Assembly (NCBI GenBank): GCA_963966275.1
Contig: CAWZYQ010000040.1
Span: 1-27,895 of the forward strand
DNA: 27,895 nt
Direction of reading: 5' to 3'
From: UBA10427 sp003500135
Lineage (GTDB): Bacteria; Bacteroidota; Bacteroidia; Cytophagales; Cyclobacteriaceae
In this document: positions 1-8,019 of the stretch, piece after piece
Layout of the letters: every line of letters starts with the position of its first letter
Numbering within the stretch: position 1 is the stretch's first letter
The notes under the pieces: model-generated
What the model saw: only the letters and a program-made list of their open reading frames with translations
What the model was told of the DNA's origin: nothing
Database searches by the model: none
Made by a program: the position numbers and the translations under genes

Positions 1-130
1 CCATAAGCAGGGCCGACATCTGGTAGTCCGGTATTTGATCTGTGGTGTAGCCATCGATCAAATATCCGATCTCTTTTTCGGTGAGCCCCTGTCCTTTCTT
101 CTTTTTTTCGATAAGGCTTGTAACGGTCAT
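1..130 (-). CDS. deoA: Pyrimidine-nucleoside (thymidine) phosphorylase, N-terminal fragment cut by the window edge
   Basis: Reading the minus strand from the ATG at 128-130 gives 43 residues that run off the left edge. They begin MTVTSLIEKKKKGQGLTEKE and continue with a GYTTDQIPDYQMSALLM segment. This is the conserved N-terminal helical segment of the thymidine/pyrimidine-nucleoside phosphorylase family, which reversibly cleaves pyrimidine nucleosides with phosphate to free base and (deoxy)ribose-1-phosphate in nucleoside salvage. Only the alpha-domain start is visible, so active-site residues and substrate preference cannot be judged; deoA, pdp and pyn are all possible names. The start is well supported because homologues begin at about the same distance from the QMSALLM motif. 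The gene is divergent from the glycosyltransferase gene to its right. Confidence 0.8.
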   Translation of the reverse strand, partial: MTVTSLIEKKKKGQGLTEKEIGYLIDGYTTDQIPDYQMSALLM

Positions 131-304
131 TTATTGGATATTTTGGAGGGTTGAAGTTAAGGTATTTCAACTAAAAATGAGGAAGGATCAATTGGATATA
201 TATTCTATTCAGCGCATTGATGAATTGGCAGATAAATGACAATTAATGTAAAAATATAAGGTCATGTAGGTCACCAATTGATATTTATATATAATTGCGA
301 TGAA
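131..304. other. Divergent intergenic region, nothing recognised
   Basis: These 174 bases lie between the divergent phosphorylase and GT2 genes. The stretch is AT-rich. I looked for the Bacteroidota TAnnTTTG element on both strands and found no good match, and no strong hairpin or RNA gene is visible. Both promoters are expected here on layout alone. Confidence 0.4.
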
Positions 305-997
305 ATGTCAAATATGAAAATCGTACGTGTGGTCATTCCGGCGCATAATGAGTCGGCATCCATAGGAAAAGTAGTCCAGGCTATTCCAGAAGCCCTTGTG
401 GCTGAAATTGTGGTGGTCAACAATGCCTCAACAGATACGACAAAGGATGTAGCTGAAAGTTGGGGGGCCACCGTGCTCGATCAACCTCTGAAAGGTTACG
501 GCCATAGCTGCCTGATGGGTATAGCGCATTGCACGCAAAAGGGTACGGATATCATTGTATTTCTCGACGGTGACTTCTCCGATTACCCTGAAGAAATGCC
601 TCTGGTACTGAAACCCATTTTAGAGCAAAATGCTGATCTGGTGATTGGCTCAAGGGCTCTTGGTGACCGGGAGTCTGGCTCGATGACCTTTCCACAAGTA
701 TTTGGCAATTGGCTGGCCACAAGATTGATCCGGTTGTTTTTTGGCGTTCAGTTCACTGACCTGGGGCCCTTCAGGGCCATTACAACAAAGGCCCTCGAAA
801 AGCTCGATATGCGAGACAAAACCTATGGTTGGACTGTCGAAATGCAGGTAAAAGCGGCTAAACTGGGTTTGCGATGTGTTGAAGTACCGGTTAACTACCG
901 CCGAAGGATAGGAAAAAGCAAAGTGTCAGGTACGATAAAAGGCGCTTTTATGGCCGGAGTTAAGATTTTATGGACGATATTTAAGTATGCAAAGTAG
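305..997 (+). CDS. Glycosyltransferase family 2, polyprenyl-phosphate-sugar synthase-like
   Basis: A 230-residue cytoplasmic GT-A fold enzyme. The N-terminus has the GT2 opening VVIPAHNE (residues 9-16), then VVNNASTDTT (about 38-46) for nucleotide binding and an LDGDFSDYPEE segment (about 87-97) holding the DxD-like metal site (DGD 88-90). Later come VIGSRALG and a YRRRIGKSKVSG segment, typical of the dolichol-phosphate mannose/glucose synthase-like subgroup. There is no C-terminal membrane segment. The frame is open back to a TTG at 278, but ATG 305 (or ATG 314) is the likelier start because the family begins just before VVIPAHNE. The stop overlaps the next gene by 11 bp, so the two are translationally coupled. 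I infer that it charges a polyprenyl phosphate with a hexose for the downstream GT-C enzyme; the sugar is not determined by the sequence. Confidence 0.85.
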   Translation: MSNMKIVRVVIPAHNESASIGKVVQAIPEALVAEIVVVNNASTDTTKDVAESWGATVLDQPLKGYGHSCLMGIAHCTQKGTDIIVFLDGDFSDYPEEMPLVLKPILEQNADLVIGSRALGDRESGSMTFPQVFGNWLATRLIRLFFGVQFTDLGPFRAITTKALEKLDMRDKTYGWTVEMQVKAAKLGLRCVEVPVNYRRRIGKSKVSGTIKGAFMAGVKILWTIFKYAK

Positions 998-2360
998 CTT
1001 GCAGAGGATTGTCTCAATCAGGATAAGCAGTATTACCAGTTATTTTTTAATAGCCGGAAGTATAATCTCCTATCTTTTAATTGCCTATTACACGCAAAGG
1101 ACAGACCACCTGCAGTTGTTTTTGTCCTACACTTTTGTTTGTGCCGCGTATTTACTTTTATTGCGGTCAGGCATATCCAACAGGGAATTACTTGCCTCTT
1201 CCATTTTGTTTAGGCTACTGTTTTTATTGGCTGTTCCCGCATTATCCGACGATTTTTACCGCTTTATCTGGGATGGCAGTATGCTGGAAGCCGGCATAAA
1301 TCCATTTGCCTATACACCGGATGAACTATTGAATTCCGGCAGGGACCTGTCGATGAAATATCTCGATATATATCCATTGTTGAACTCACAGCCCAATCCC
1401 ACCATATACCCGCCTACCAATCAGTTCGTTTTTTGGATTGCTGCTGCAATTGGCCAGGGGAATGTTTTACATGCCACACTCGTTATGCGTGTTTTTGCCT
1501 TGCTGGCTGAATTCATGTCGCTCTACTTTATCAGGGCGCTACTGGTGCGCTATGGTATGGACACCCGAAAAATGTTCCTATATGCCCTCAATCCGTTGGT
1601 GATCATAGAGTTGACCGGAAATTTACATTTTGAGTTTTTCATGGTGCTCTTTACTATCGCATCATTATATTTCCTACACAGGCATCTTACTGTGCTATCT
1701 GGTCTATCTATGTCGTTTGCCATTGCTTCCAAGTTATTGCCCTTAATGTTCCTCCCATTCTTCCTGAAAAGGATAAGGATCAAAAAATTCATGATATGGC
1801 TTGCGGTGATTTTCCCTCTGAGCTTTTTATTGTTCCTCTCTCTTCTCGACAATGATTTTATATCCGGGATGCAAAGCAGCGCCTCGCTCTATTTCAAAAA
1901 ATTTGAGTTCAATGCCAGCATTTATTACTTAGTGAGGGAAGTAGGGTATTGGTTGTATGGCTATAATATAATCCAAACGGCGGGTCCGCGATTGGCCTTG
2001 GCGGCCTTTGTTTTAATTCTGCTTGCATTTATTTTTGAAAAGTATAATGAAGAAAAACTTCCGGTTACACTTATGTGGCCATTGTTTATTTATCTGGCCC
2101 TGGCTTCTATTGTCCACCCCTGGTATATTATCCCGTTAGTGGCTTTTTCGGTTTTCTCGCACTACCGATTTCCGGTCGTGTGGTCTTTCGCTGCATTTTT
2201 TAGCTATGCGGGCTACAATGCCTATGGATTTGAGCATCCTTACTTAATCTACGCTTTGGAGTACATCCTGGTATTTGGTGTAGCGGTGTATGAGTTGAAA
2301 AGAAAATTCCCCTTTGGCATTTCGGGTTTGAAACAGCTCAAGCAATCATTTACCTCCTGA
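987..2360 (+). CDS. Multi-pass membrane glycosyltransferase (GT-C fold, GT87/mannosyltransferase-like)
   Basis: A 457-residue hydrophobic protein with roughly ten or more predicted membrane helices. After the first helices comes SDDFYRFIWDG (residues 87-97), an acidic pair in the first large extracytoplasmic loop. This is the position and pattern of the catalytic/metal-binding acidic motif of GT-C enzymes that use polyprenyl-phosphate-linked sugars. The following INPFAYTPDEL and NPTIYPPTNQ segments are typical of the bacterial GT87-like mannosyltransferase group. The gene starts inside the end of the GT2 gene (11-bp overlap), suggesting a donor-making enzyme plus a donor-using enzyme. It ends 8 bp before the oppositely oriented TPR gene. 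Acceptor and sugar are unknown; a lipid, glycoprotein or polysaccharide acceptor on the periplasmic face is possible. Confidence 0.75.
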   Translation: MQSSLQRIVSIRISSITSYFLIAGSIISYLLIAYYTQRTDHLQLFLSYTFVCAAYLLLLRSGISNRELLASSILFRLLFLLAVPALSDDFYRFIWDGSMLEAGINPFAYTPDELLNSGRDLSMKYLDIYPLLNSQPNPTIYPPTNQFVFWIAAAIGQGNVLHATLVMRVFALLAEFMSLYFIRALLVRYGMDTRKMFLYALNPLVIIELTGNLHFEFFMVLFTIASLYFLHRHLTVLSGLSMSFAIASKLLPLMFLPFFLKRIRIKKFMIWLAVIFPLSFLLFLSLLDNDFISGMQSSASLYFKKFEFNASIYYLVREVGYWLYGYNIIQTAGPRLALAAFVLILLAFIFEKYNEEKLPVTLMWPLFIYLALASIVHPWYIIPLVAFSVFSHYRFPVVWSFAAFFSYAGYNAYGFEHPYLIYALEYILVFGVAVYELKRKFPFGISGLKQLKQSFTS

Positions 2361-2368
2361 TGAAAACT

Positions 2369-3511
2369 TCATGGTGCAAGGGCGCTGGCTCTTTTTTGAG
2401 CCCGGTCACGTATGGTACTGTAAGAAGCCGCTTTGGCCGATTTTTTGTAAGAGGCCAGCGCTTCATCTTTTTGTTGAAGGGCTTCCCTGCTTTGCCCGAG
2501 GTAGAGATGTAAAAGGCTGCTATAGTGTGATATGTCAAAGTTTTCAACTTCTTCAATTTCAAGAGCTGTTTCTAAAATATCAACAGCCTTTTGATAGTTG
2601 CCTTCCTGGTAAAAATATATCCCATCCAGCACTTTACTCACAAATTGGTAATAAACATGATTTTCCTGTTTGATTTTGTCAATTATTGGTTTTGCTTTTT
2701 CAAAACTGCCGAGGGCCAGTAGGTTTTCGGTATATAGGATATTGAAAGGGATATTATTGGGATAGTTGTCATAAAGCTTTTTGGCATATATGATCGAACT
2801 GTTTGGCAGACCTTCATAATGAAGGTAAATGTGTGAAAGATAATTCAACGATTCGGCCTTTGTAAAAACAGCCATTTGTGCAGCTTTTTTCAACATGATA
2901 ATTCCTTCTTGCTTATCTCCGCTTTTGAATATCCAAACGAAAGGCTTGAAGAATGGATTTTCCTCGGGGTACTTTACACGATAATAGTTGTATATGCCAG
3001 AAGAAAAATAGAATTCAGGATATTTATCTATCAATTCAAAACCATCAATGAGGTATCTATAGGCGTTTTTTGCCATTCCCAGCGCCTTCATGTCTTCATC
3101 TACATCAGCATAAAGCTGGGCCAGGTAGCCATAAGCTGCCATTGAGAAAAAAGTAGCTTCCACTTCATCTTCATCATGCGAAAATCTATATTCACATTTC
3201 TCAATGGTCTTATTTAATTGATCAACGAAGTAGTTAAACGGCTTAGTATTTTTCAACAGCGGCCTGTGTTGCCAAAAGGTTTTAAATGCTTTTAATAGAT
3301 TAATTGAAGGGTGCTGCGGCCATCTGCGCTCAAGTTTTACAATCATTGTATTGGCTTCATCGAACTCAAAATTATAGATCATCTGCATAGTGCGATCCAT
3401 ATCAGAAACTGTTGCCTCATCTTTGAATAGATCATCCTGTGCATTTACTTGTACAAAAGCTAGAAGTAAAAGGCTGATCAATATATGAAACAGTTGAAAG
3501 ACTCTTGACAT
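2369..3511 (-). CDS. Secreted tetratricopeptide-repeat protein
   Basis: A 380-residue protein starting at the ATG at 3509-3511. That start gives a good signal peptide (MSRVFQLFHILISLLLLAF, then VQVNAQ), whereas the frame is open 10 codons further upstream. There is no lipobox cysteine, so it is probably a soluble periplasmic protein. The mature part is helical with TPR-like pairs: an N-terminal pair near FEFDEANTMIVKLERRWPQH, several in the middle, and clear ones at the C-terminus (KVLDGIYFYQEGNYQKAVDI, LHLYLGQSREALQQKDEALA). TPRs mediate protein-protein contacts. It is the last gene of the murF - DUF2461 - TPR run, with 61 bp between it and DUF2461, and converges on the GT-C gene. I do not recognise a specific function. 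Confidence 0.75.
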   Translation of the reverse strand: MSRVFQLFHILISLLLLAFVQVNAQDDLFKDEATVSDMDRTMQMIYNFEFDEANTMIVKLERRWPQHPSINLLKAFKTFWQHRPLLKNTKPFNYFVDQLNKTIEKCEYRFSHDEDEVEATFFSMAAYGYLAQLYADVDEDMKALGMAKNAYRYLIDGFELIDKYPEFYFSSGIYNYYRVKYPEENPFFKPFVWIFKSGDKQEGIIMLKKAAQMAVFTKAESLNYLSHIYLHYEGLPNSSIIYAKKLYDNYPNNIPFNILYTENLLALGSFEKAKPIIDKIKQENHVYYQFVSKVLDGIYFYQEGNYQKAVDILETALEIEEVENFDISHYSSLLHLYLGQSREALQQKDEALASYKKSAKAASYSTIRDRAQKRASALAP

Positions 3512-3572
3512 GAATAAGGTTGATTGGCGATTTGGGATCAATCTTGTTTAGAATGCATACTAATAACAACAA

Positions 3573-4229
3573 TCATTCCAACGATCTATTTAAAAATTGG
3601 TTAAATGGAAGCAATATTTTAAATCTTTCGATTAGGTATTCATCAAAGCCTGATTGTGTTGTGACCTGTTCATCAAAATTATGCATAGTGATGTAGCTTT
3701 TGTATTTCAGAAGATCAATATTAGGGTCATCGGGTGAATAATCCTTAGGGGCACGCTTTAATTGTTCGCCCGTAAGTCCTCCAAATTCTTTTTGAAAGTC
3801 GGGATCATTCAGGATTTTCCTGAATTCATTGGCATTATAGTCTATCTCCTGTCTTATTTTCTTCAATATTTCTCCCTGTGGCATATAAATACCACCAGCC
3901 AAAAAAGACTGGCCAGGCTGAAAATGCAGATAATAGGTCGCTTTTGGAGATTTCTTCCCGCCCGGTGTGATCGCTGCCCCAAAGTTGTTTTTGTAGGGAA
4001 GTTTATTCTTACTAAACCGAATGTCACGGTGTATTCGGAAGGTACAATCTTTGGGGGTCAGTCCAATAATTGATTTATCAAATTGACTGATGGATTGAAT
4101 AAGGTGTTGCACCAATGCTTCAAACTCGCTTTTAGCTTCCTGGTAAAACGGCTTGTTTTCAGCCATCCATTCGCGGCTGTTGTTTTCGTCGAGCTTTTTC
4201 AGAAAGTCGAATATCAGGTCGTAATTCAT
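3573..4229 (-). CDS. DUF2461 (TIGR02453) family protein
   Basis: A 218-residue protein without signal peptide. It matches the DUF2461 pattern: an N-terminal helix followed by NNSREWMAENKPFYQEAK (about 16-33), a central FRIHRDIRFSKNKLPYKNNF segment (64-83) with the conserved RDxRFSKxKxPYK motif, and YYLHFQPGQSFLAGGIYMP (99-117). The family is widespread in bacteria and some fungi, and its biochemical role is unknown to me. The gene begins 2 bp after the murF stop, so it is almost certainly cotranscribed and perhaps translationally coupled with murF. Length agrees with the family. Function: unknown. Confidence 0.85.
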   Translation of the reverse strand: MNYDLIFDFLKKLDENNSREWMAENKPFYQEAKSEFEALVQHLIQSISQFDKSIIGLTPKDCTFRIHRDIRFSKNKLPYKNNFGAAITPGGKKSPKATYYLHFQPGQSFLAGGIYMPQGEILKKIRQEIDYNANEFRKILNDPDFQKEFGGLTGEQLKRAPKDYSPDDPNIDLLKYKSYITMHNFDEQVTTQSGFDEYLIERFKILLPFNQFLNRSLE

Positions 4230-4231
4230 AG

Positions 4232-5512
4232 TTATAGATGGTCAATAATTTTTTCGAGCGCCATGCCCCGAGAGCCCTTGATTAATATGGTTTTTCCCGA
4301 CCATTTTTGTTGGTCCAGATATTCAATTAACGATTTTCGATCTAAAAAGTGTTGACTTTTTTCATTTTTAGCTGCAGCATATTGCATATCCTTTCCACAT
4401 AGAAGCGCCATTTCCAGGTTCATTTGGGCAGTAAACGTTCCGATATCGGCATGTTCATTGGCGCTATCCTCGCCCAGCTCAAACATATCACCTAAAATAG
4501 CCACCTTCGACTTTCCCTCCATGAGTTGCAGGGTTTCCAAAGCTGCTTTCATCGAGGTCGGATTGGCATTATAGGCATCCATCAGGATGGTATTGCCTCC
4601 TTTTTCCATGATCTGAGACCGGTTGTTTTGTGGTGAATACCCGCTTAAAACTTTGATCATATCATCTTCGGGTATACCAAAATATTTACCAATGCACAAT
4701 GCTGTGGCAATGTTATCGAAGTTAAAACCACCCACCATATGGGTTTTAAGAAGCTTGCCGCTTTCAGTTTTAAGATGGACAAAAGGGTTGGCTGAGATCA
4801 ATGTTGCCGGATAAAAGCTGCCTTTTTCGGGGTAAAACACAGGGTTTCTCATTCTCCTGGCCATTTTTTTTAATACTTCCTGCCGCGTATTGACAAATAT
4901 AACACCTTCATGTTGGATGAGGTAATGGTACATTTCGCTTTTGCCACGGATAACACCTTCATAACCGCCAAAGTACCCGATATGGGCCTTGCCGATATTT
5001 GTGATCAGCCCGTGTGTAGGTTGTCCTATACGGCACAATTCAGCAATATCGCCTACACGGTTTGCGCCCATTTCAAGAATAACCAGTTCTGCACCCGCAG
5101 GCTTGGCAAGAATGGTCAGCGGTACCCCAATATGGTTGTTTAAATTACCCGTGGTCGTATGGACTTTATACTTTTGCCGGAGTACCAGGTTCATCAGTTC
5201 TTTGGTAGTAGTTTTGCCATTTGATCCCGTAAGGGCCAGTACCGGAATATCCCATTGTTTTCTGTAGTGTATGGCCAGGTTTTGCAAAGCAGAAAGCGTA
5301 TCATCGACAACAAAGTAACGATCATCTTTTTTGTGTTTCTGATCATCAATCACTGCTAGCCCGGCGCCTTTTTCAATGGCCTTTTCGGCGAAGGCATTGG
5401 CATTGAAGTTGGGTCCTTTTAGTGCAAAAAATATATTGCCCGATTTTATCGTACGCGTATCAGTGCTTACACCTGTTGACTTTAAAAAATGTTGGTATAA
5501 CTGTTCTATCAT
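4232..5512 (-). CDS. murF: UDP-N-acetylmuramoyl-tripeptide--D-alanyl-D-alanine ligase
   Basis: A 426-residue Mur ligase that joins D-Ala-D-Ala to UDP-MurNAc-tripeptide, the last cytoplasmic step of the peptidoglycan stem peptide. The N-terminal domain has STDTRTIKSGNIFFALKG (16-33), typical of MurF/MurE. The ATP site is TGSNGKTTTKE (95-105), followed by NLNNHIGVP (123-131), EMGANRVGDI (147-156) and TNIGKAHIG (171-179). The C-terminal domain has DAYNANPTS (312-320) and ILGDMFELGE (339-348), both diagnostic for MurF over other Mur ligases. It heads a minus-strand unit with DUF2461 and a TPR protein rather than sitting in the usual division/cell wall cluster. A perfect TATATTTG element lies about 50 bp upstream. 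Confidence 0.95.
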   Translation of the reverse strand: MIEQLYQHFLKSTGVSTDTRTIKSGNIFFALKGPNFNANAFAEKAIEKGAGLAVIDDQKHKKDDRYFVVDDTLSALQNLAIHYRKQWDIPVLALTGSNGKTTTKELMNLVLRQKYKVHTTTGNLNNHIGVPLTILAKPAGAELVILEMGANRVGDIAELCRIGQPTHGLITNIGKAHIGYFGGYEGVIRGKSEMYHYLIQHEGVIFVNTRQEVLKKMARRMRNPVFYPEKGSFYPATLISANPFVHLKTESGKLLKTHMVGGFNFDNIATALCIGKYFGIPEDDMIKVLSGYSPQNNRSQIMEKGGNTILMDAYNANPTSMKAALETLQLMEGKSKVAILGDMFELGEDSANEHADIGTFTAQMNLEMALLCGKDMQYAAAKNEKSQHFLDRKSLIEYLDQQKWSGKTILIKGSRGMALEKIIDHL

Positions 5513-5563
5513 GAATTAGCCGGATTTTGGCGCTAAAATAGGATACTGATGTGACGTTTGTTC

Positions 5564-5571
5564 CAAATATA
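5564..5571 (-). promoter_or_regulatory. Possible murF promoter -7 element
   Basis: On the minus strand these bases read TATATTTG, a full match to the Bacteroidota -7 consensus TAnnTTTG, about 52 bp before the murF start. No convincing TTG -33 element lies 17-23 bp upstream, so this is weak. Confidence 0.3.
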
Positions 5572-5688
5572 TCGTTCTTTTTTGCAGATATTGTCACCTC
5601 GGGGCTAAAATGTCGCGTTATCGATGTAAATTGCCATTGTTGGAAACAAAAAAGCCCACATTTTTATTATGAGTACTAAAAAGCCGGA

Positions 5689-7842
5689 ATGAAGCAGTTC
5701 ACGACCATATTTGTTTTTTCTATCCTGACATTCCAGTTATTTGCCCAGTCAGTTATGATCAGGGGAAATGGTGTGCCTGTTGTTCAATCGGGCGAAGTAC
5801 TCGATATGCCCTGGTCGGGAGGGATTAATGCACCACAGCCGGCTAACCTAACAATTGCCAGTGACAGAAGAGGTGTTTTAATTTATGATAAGGCATCTGA
5901 TAACTATCAGTTTTATTGGAGGGAACAGGCTGAATGGCGCATGGAAACATACGACCACAAGATGCCTGATACAAAACCGGGTTGGAGCTTACTGCGCGAC
6001 TATAACTGTGATGGCAAAATGGACTTGTTCACTACCGGAAACGACGGGGTAGAAGTATATCAGAATGTAGGTGAAAATGAGCCTGAATGGGAATTGGAAA
6101 GCGCTTCATTACGCACATTGGGTAGCTCAGGAGTGATCAACCTGATCATTAACAGCAGTGATATTCCCGCCATAGACGACGTGGATGGTGATGGTGATCT
6201 GGATATTCTGGTTTACAATTTTGCCATAGGGGGTTTTATACGCTATCACCAAAATATGAGTATGGAAAAATACGGTCACTGCGACTCGTTGGATTATGTA
6301 TTTGCAAACCGGCGTTGGGGAAGCTTTGAGGAGTGCGACTGTAAACTTTATGCCTTTAATGGGCAGACATGCAGTGATATTTCAGCCGGTAAGGTTCTTC
6401 ATGCCGGAGGTAAATCCTTATTGGCGCTGGATGTGGATGACGATGGTGATGTAGATCTGTTTGGAGGCCAGGAAGATTGCCCGGACCTTTATTTTTTTGA
6501 AAATACCGGATCGGTGGGTAACGATTTCTTCGGCAGTTACCAAACTGATTATCCGGATCCGACACAGGAAGTACAAATCGATTATTTACCGGCAGCATAT
6601 TATACAGATCTTAATCTTGATGGCGTGCCCGATCTCGCCGTAGCGCCAAACCTTAACACCAATGAATTCAATACACTGGATTTCTCGCAAACTTTATGGT
6701 TGTATGAAAATACTGCTACGAAAGACAATCCTGAATTCAATTTTCACAGCAAAAATTATTTACAGAATGAGATGCTGGATTTCGGTGAGAATAGCGTTCC
6801 CGTAGTCATTGACATTGACAATGATATTGATCAGGACATACTCGTGGCATCCAATGGCTTCGAAAAGGATGGGCGTTATGTTGGCTATATCACCCTATTG
6901 GAAAATACCGGAAATTATTTCTCACCTACTTTTGAAGTTAAAGACAACAATTTTTTAAATATACCTGCGTTTTCCTTGATCAATGTTCAGATGGACATAA
7001 TACCCGAGTCGGAAGGGGTGGCTATTTTTGTAACTGGGTGGCAAGCGGATGAAGGGAAAAGCGAAACCCATGTGTTTAGAAAGGACTTGGAAACAGGGGA
7101 ATGGACCGATGCATTCCAGGAAAGTTTTTCACTGCCAATCCGTTCTTTGGATGCGGTTGAATTCTGGGATAGCGACCAGGATGGGGATTACGATCTGATG
7201 GTAGGAAAGGCCGACGGTTCTTTACAGTACTGGCAAAATGACGGCGATTACCTTTACACACTCATCAGTAATGCCTATCTGGATATAGAAAGAGACTTCA
7301 CCGGTACACGGTTAAATTTAGTTCCGTTTATCACGTATTGGGATGAGGATAATTTAAGAGATGTATTACTGACCGATCAACGTGGCGAGGCCTATATAAT
7401 ATTAGATTTTGAAAATTCATCCGGTATAACACCAGTTACCGTGCAATCAGGTAATTCAGATTTGCAAAAGGTATTCGATGTACAGAGCTGGCTATCAGTA
7501 GGAACATTGGAAGGAGGGCAAAGGGTGATAATTGCCGGAGGTGTTCGTGGAGGGTTGCAATGGCTGACGCCTGAAAACGGAGACAGCGATGAGGAGAAAG
7601 CCCGGTTACTGGTTTTTCCGAATCCGGTATTAAGAAACCAAAAGCTTCGTTTATTATCTGATGACATCATGCAAATCAGTTTGATAAGTATGGATGGTAA
7701 AATTGTCATGCCCCATTTCAAATTACCTGCCAATGAGGAAATGCAACTCGAAGTTTCCCATTTATCAGATGGAATTTATATATTAAGATCCGAAGACAGC
7801 ATGGGCCGTCGCGATAGCAGGCGCGTTTTGATTAAAAAATGA
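5689..7842 (+). CDS. Secreted FG-GAP/VCBS-repeat protein with type IX secretion sorting domain
   Basis: A 717-residue extracellular or cell-surface protein. Residues 1-20 form a signal peptide (MKQFTTIFVFSILTFQLFAQ). The body carries six calcium-binding-loop-like acidic motifs of the FG-GAP/VCBS beta-propeller type: 104-112 (DYNCDGKMD), 164-172 (DVDGDGDLD), 248-256 (DVDDDGDVD), 307-315 (DLNLDGVPD), 375-383 (DIDNDIDQD) and 494-502 (DSDQDGDYD). One propeller is the likely fold. The C-terminus has LLVFPNPVLRNQ followed by a DGKIV strand, HLSDGIYILRS and a basic end, the T9SS type A sorting domain that directs export and surface attachment. A cysteine-rich stretch (about 198-228) may form disulfides. 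It is flanked by murF (divergent) and PFK; no partner is evident. Ligand or role is unknown; adhesion is possible. Confidence 0.88.
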   Translation: MKQFTTIFVFSILTFQLFAQSVMIRGNGVPVVQSGEVLDMPWSGGINAPQPANLTIASDRRGVLIYDKASDNYQFYWREQAEWRMETYDHKMPDTKPGWSLLRDYNCDGKMDLFTTGNDGVEVYQNVGENEPEWELESASLRTLGSSGVINLIINSSDIPAIDDVDGDGDLDILVYNFAIGGFIRYHQNMSMEKYGHCDSLDYVFANRRWGSFEECDCKLYAFNGQTCSDISAGKVLHAGGKSLLALDVDDDGDVDLFGGQEDCPDLYFFENTGSVGNDFFGSYQTDYPDPTQEVQIDYLPAAYYTDLNLDGVPDLAVAPNLNTNEFNTLDFSQTLWLYENTATKDNPEFNFHSKNYLQNEMLDFGENSVPVVIDIDNDIDQDILVASNGFEKDGRYVGYITLLENTGNYFSPTFEVKDNNFLNIPAFSLINVQMDIIPESEGVAIFVTGWQADEGKSETHVFRKDLETGEWTDAFQESFSLPIRSLDAVEFWDSDQDGDYDLMVGKADGSLQYWQNDGDYLYTLISNAYLDIERDFTGTRLNLVPFITYWDEDNLRDVLLTDQRGEAYIILDFENSSGITPVTVQSGNSDLQKVFDVQSWLSVGTLEGGQRVIIAGGVRGGLQWLTPENGDSDEEKARLLVFPNPVLRNQKLRLLSDDIMQISLISMDGKIVMPHFKLPANEEMQLEVSHLSDGIYILRSEDSMGRRDSRRVLIKK

Positions 7843-7953
7843 GTTTTAACGGGCTCAAATGATGAATGTCATGTATTACCGCTATGGCATGCTGTATTTT
7901 AACCGGAAATATTCATTTGCCAGAGATATGTGATTTGATCGGCAAATATTGAA

Positions 7954-7990
7954 AACGCCAGCTATTTACTGGCGTTGATAATGAATAGCT
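7954..7990 (+). promoter_or_regulatory. Hairpin/potential pseudoknot in the leader of the phosphofructokinase gene
   Basis: AACGCCAG (7954-7961) and CTGGCGTT (7969-7976) form a perfect 8-bp stem with the 7-base loop CTATTTA. The loop can in turn pair with TGAATAG (7982-7988; one G-U pair), which would give an H-type pseudoknot; AGCTATTTA/TGAATAGCT (7960-7968/7982-7990) is an alternative hairpin. No T-run follows, so it is not a standard intrinsic terminator. It could still be the 3' end of the FG-GAP transcript or a 5' leader element of PFK, whose start is 30 bp further on. Confidence 0.4.
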
Positions 7991-8019
7991 AAATTTTAAC
8001 CTCATAAACCAGTTTTCTT

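Noticed and set aside
278..304. TTG start giving a 239-residue GT2 protein
   Set aside because: It adds residues before the conserved VVIPAHNE that homologues lack; ATG 305 or 314 is more plausible.
2387..2402. GGCTC-T6-GAGCC hairpin near the end of the TPR gene
   Set aside because: Only a 5-bp stem, inside coding sequence, with the T-run in the loop rather than after the stem; not a terminator.
7076..7733. Minus-strand open frames inside the FG-GAP gene
   Set aside because: They are shadows of a clear coding frame and show no recognisable motifs.
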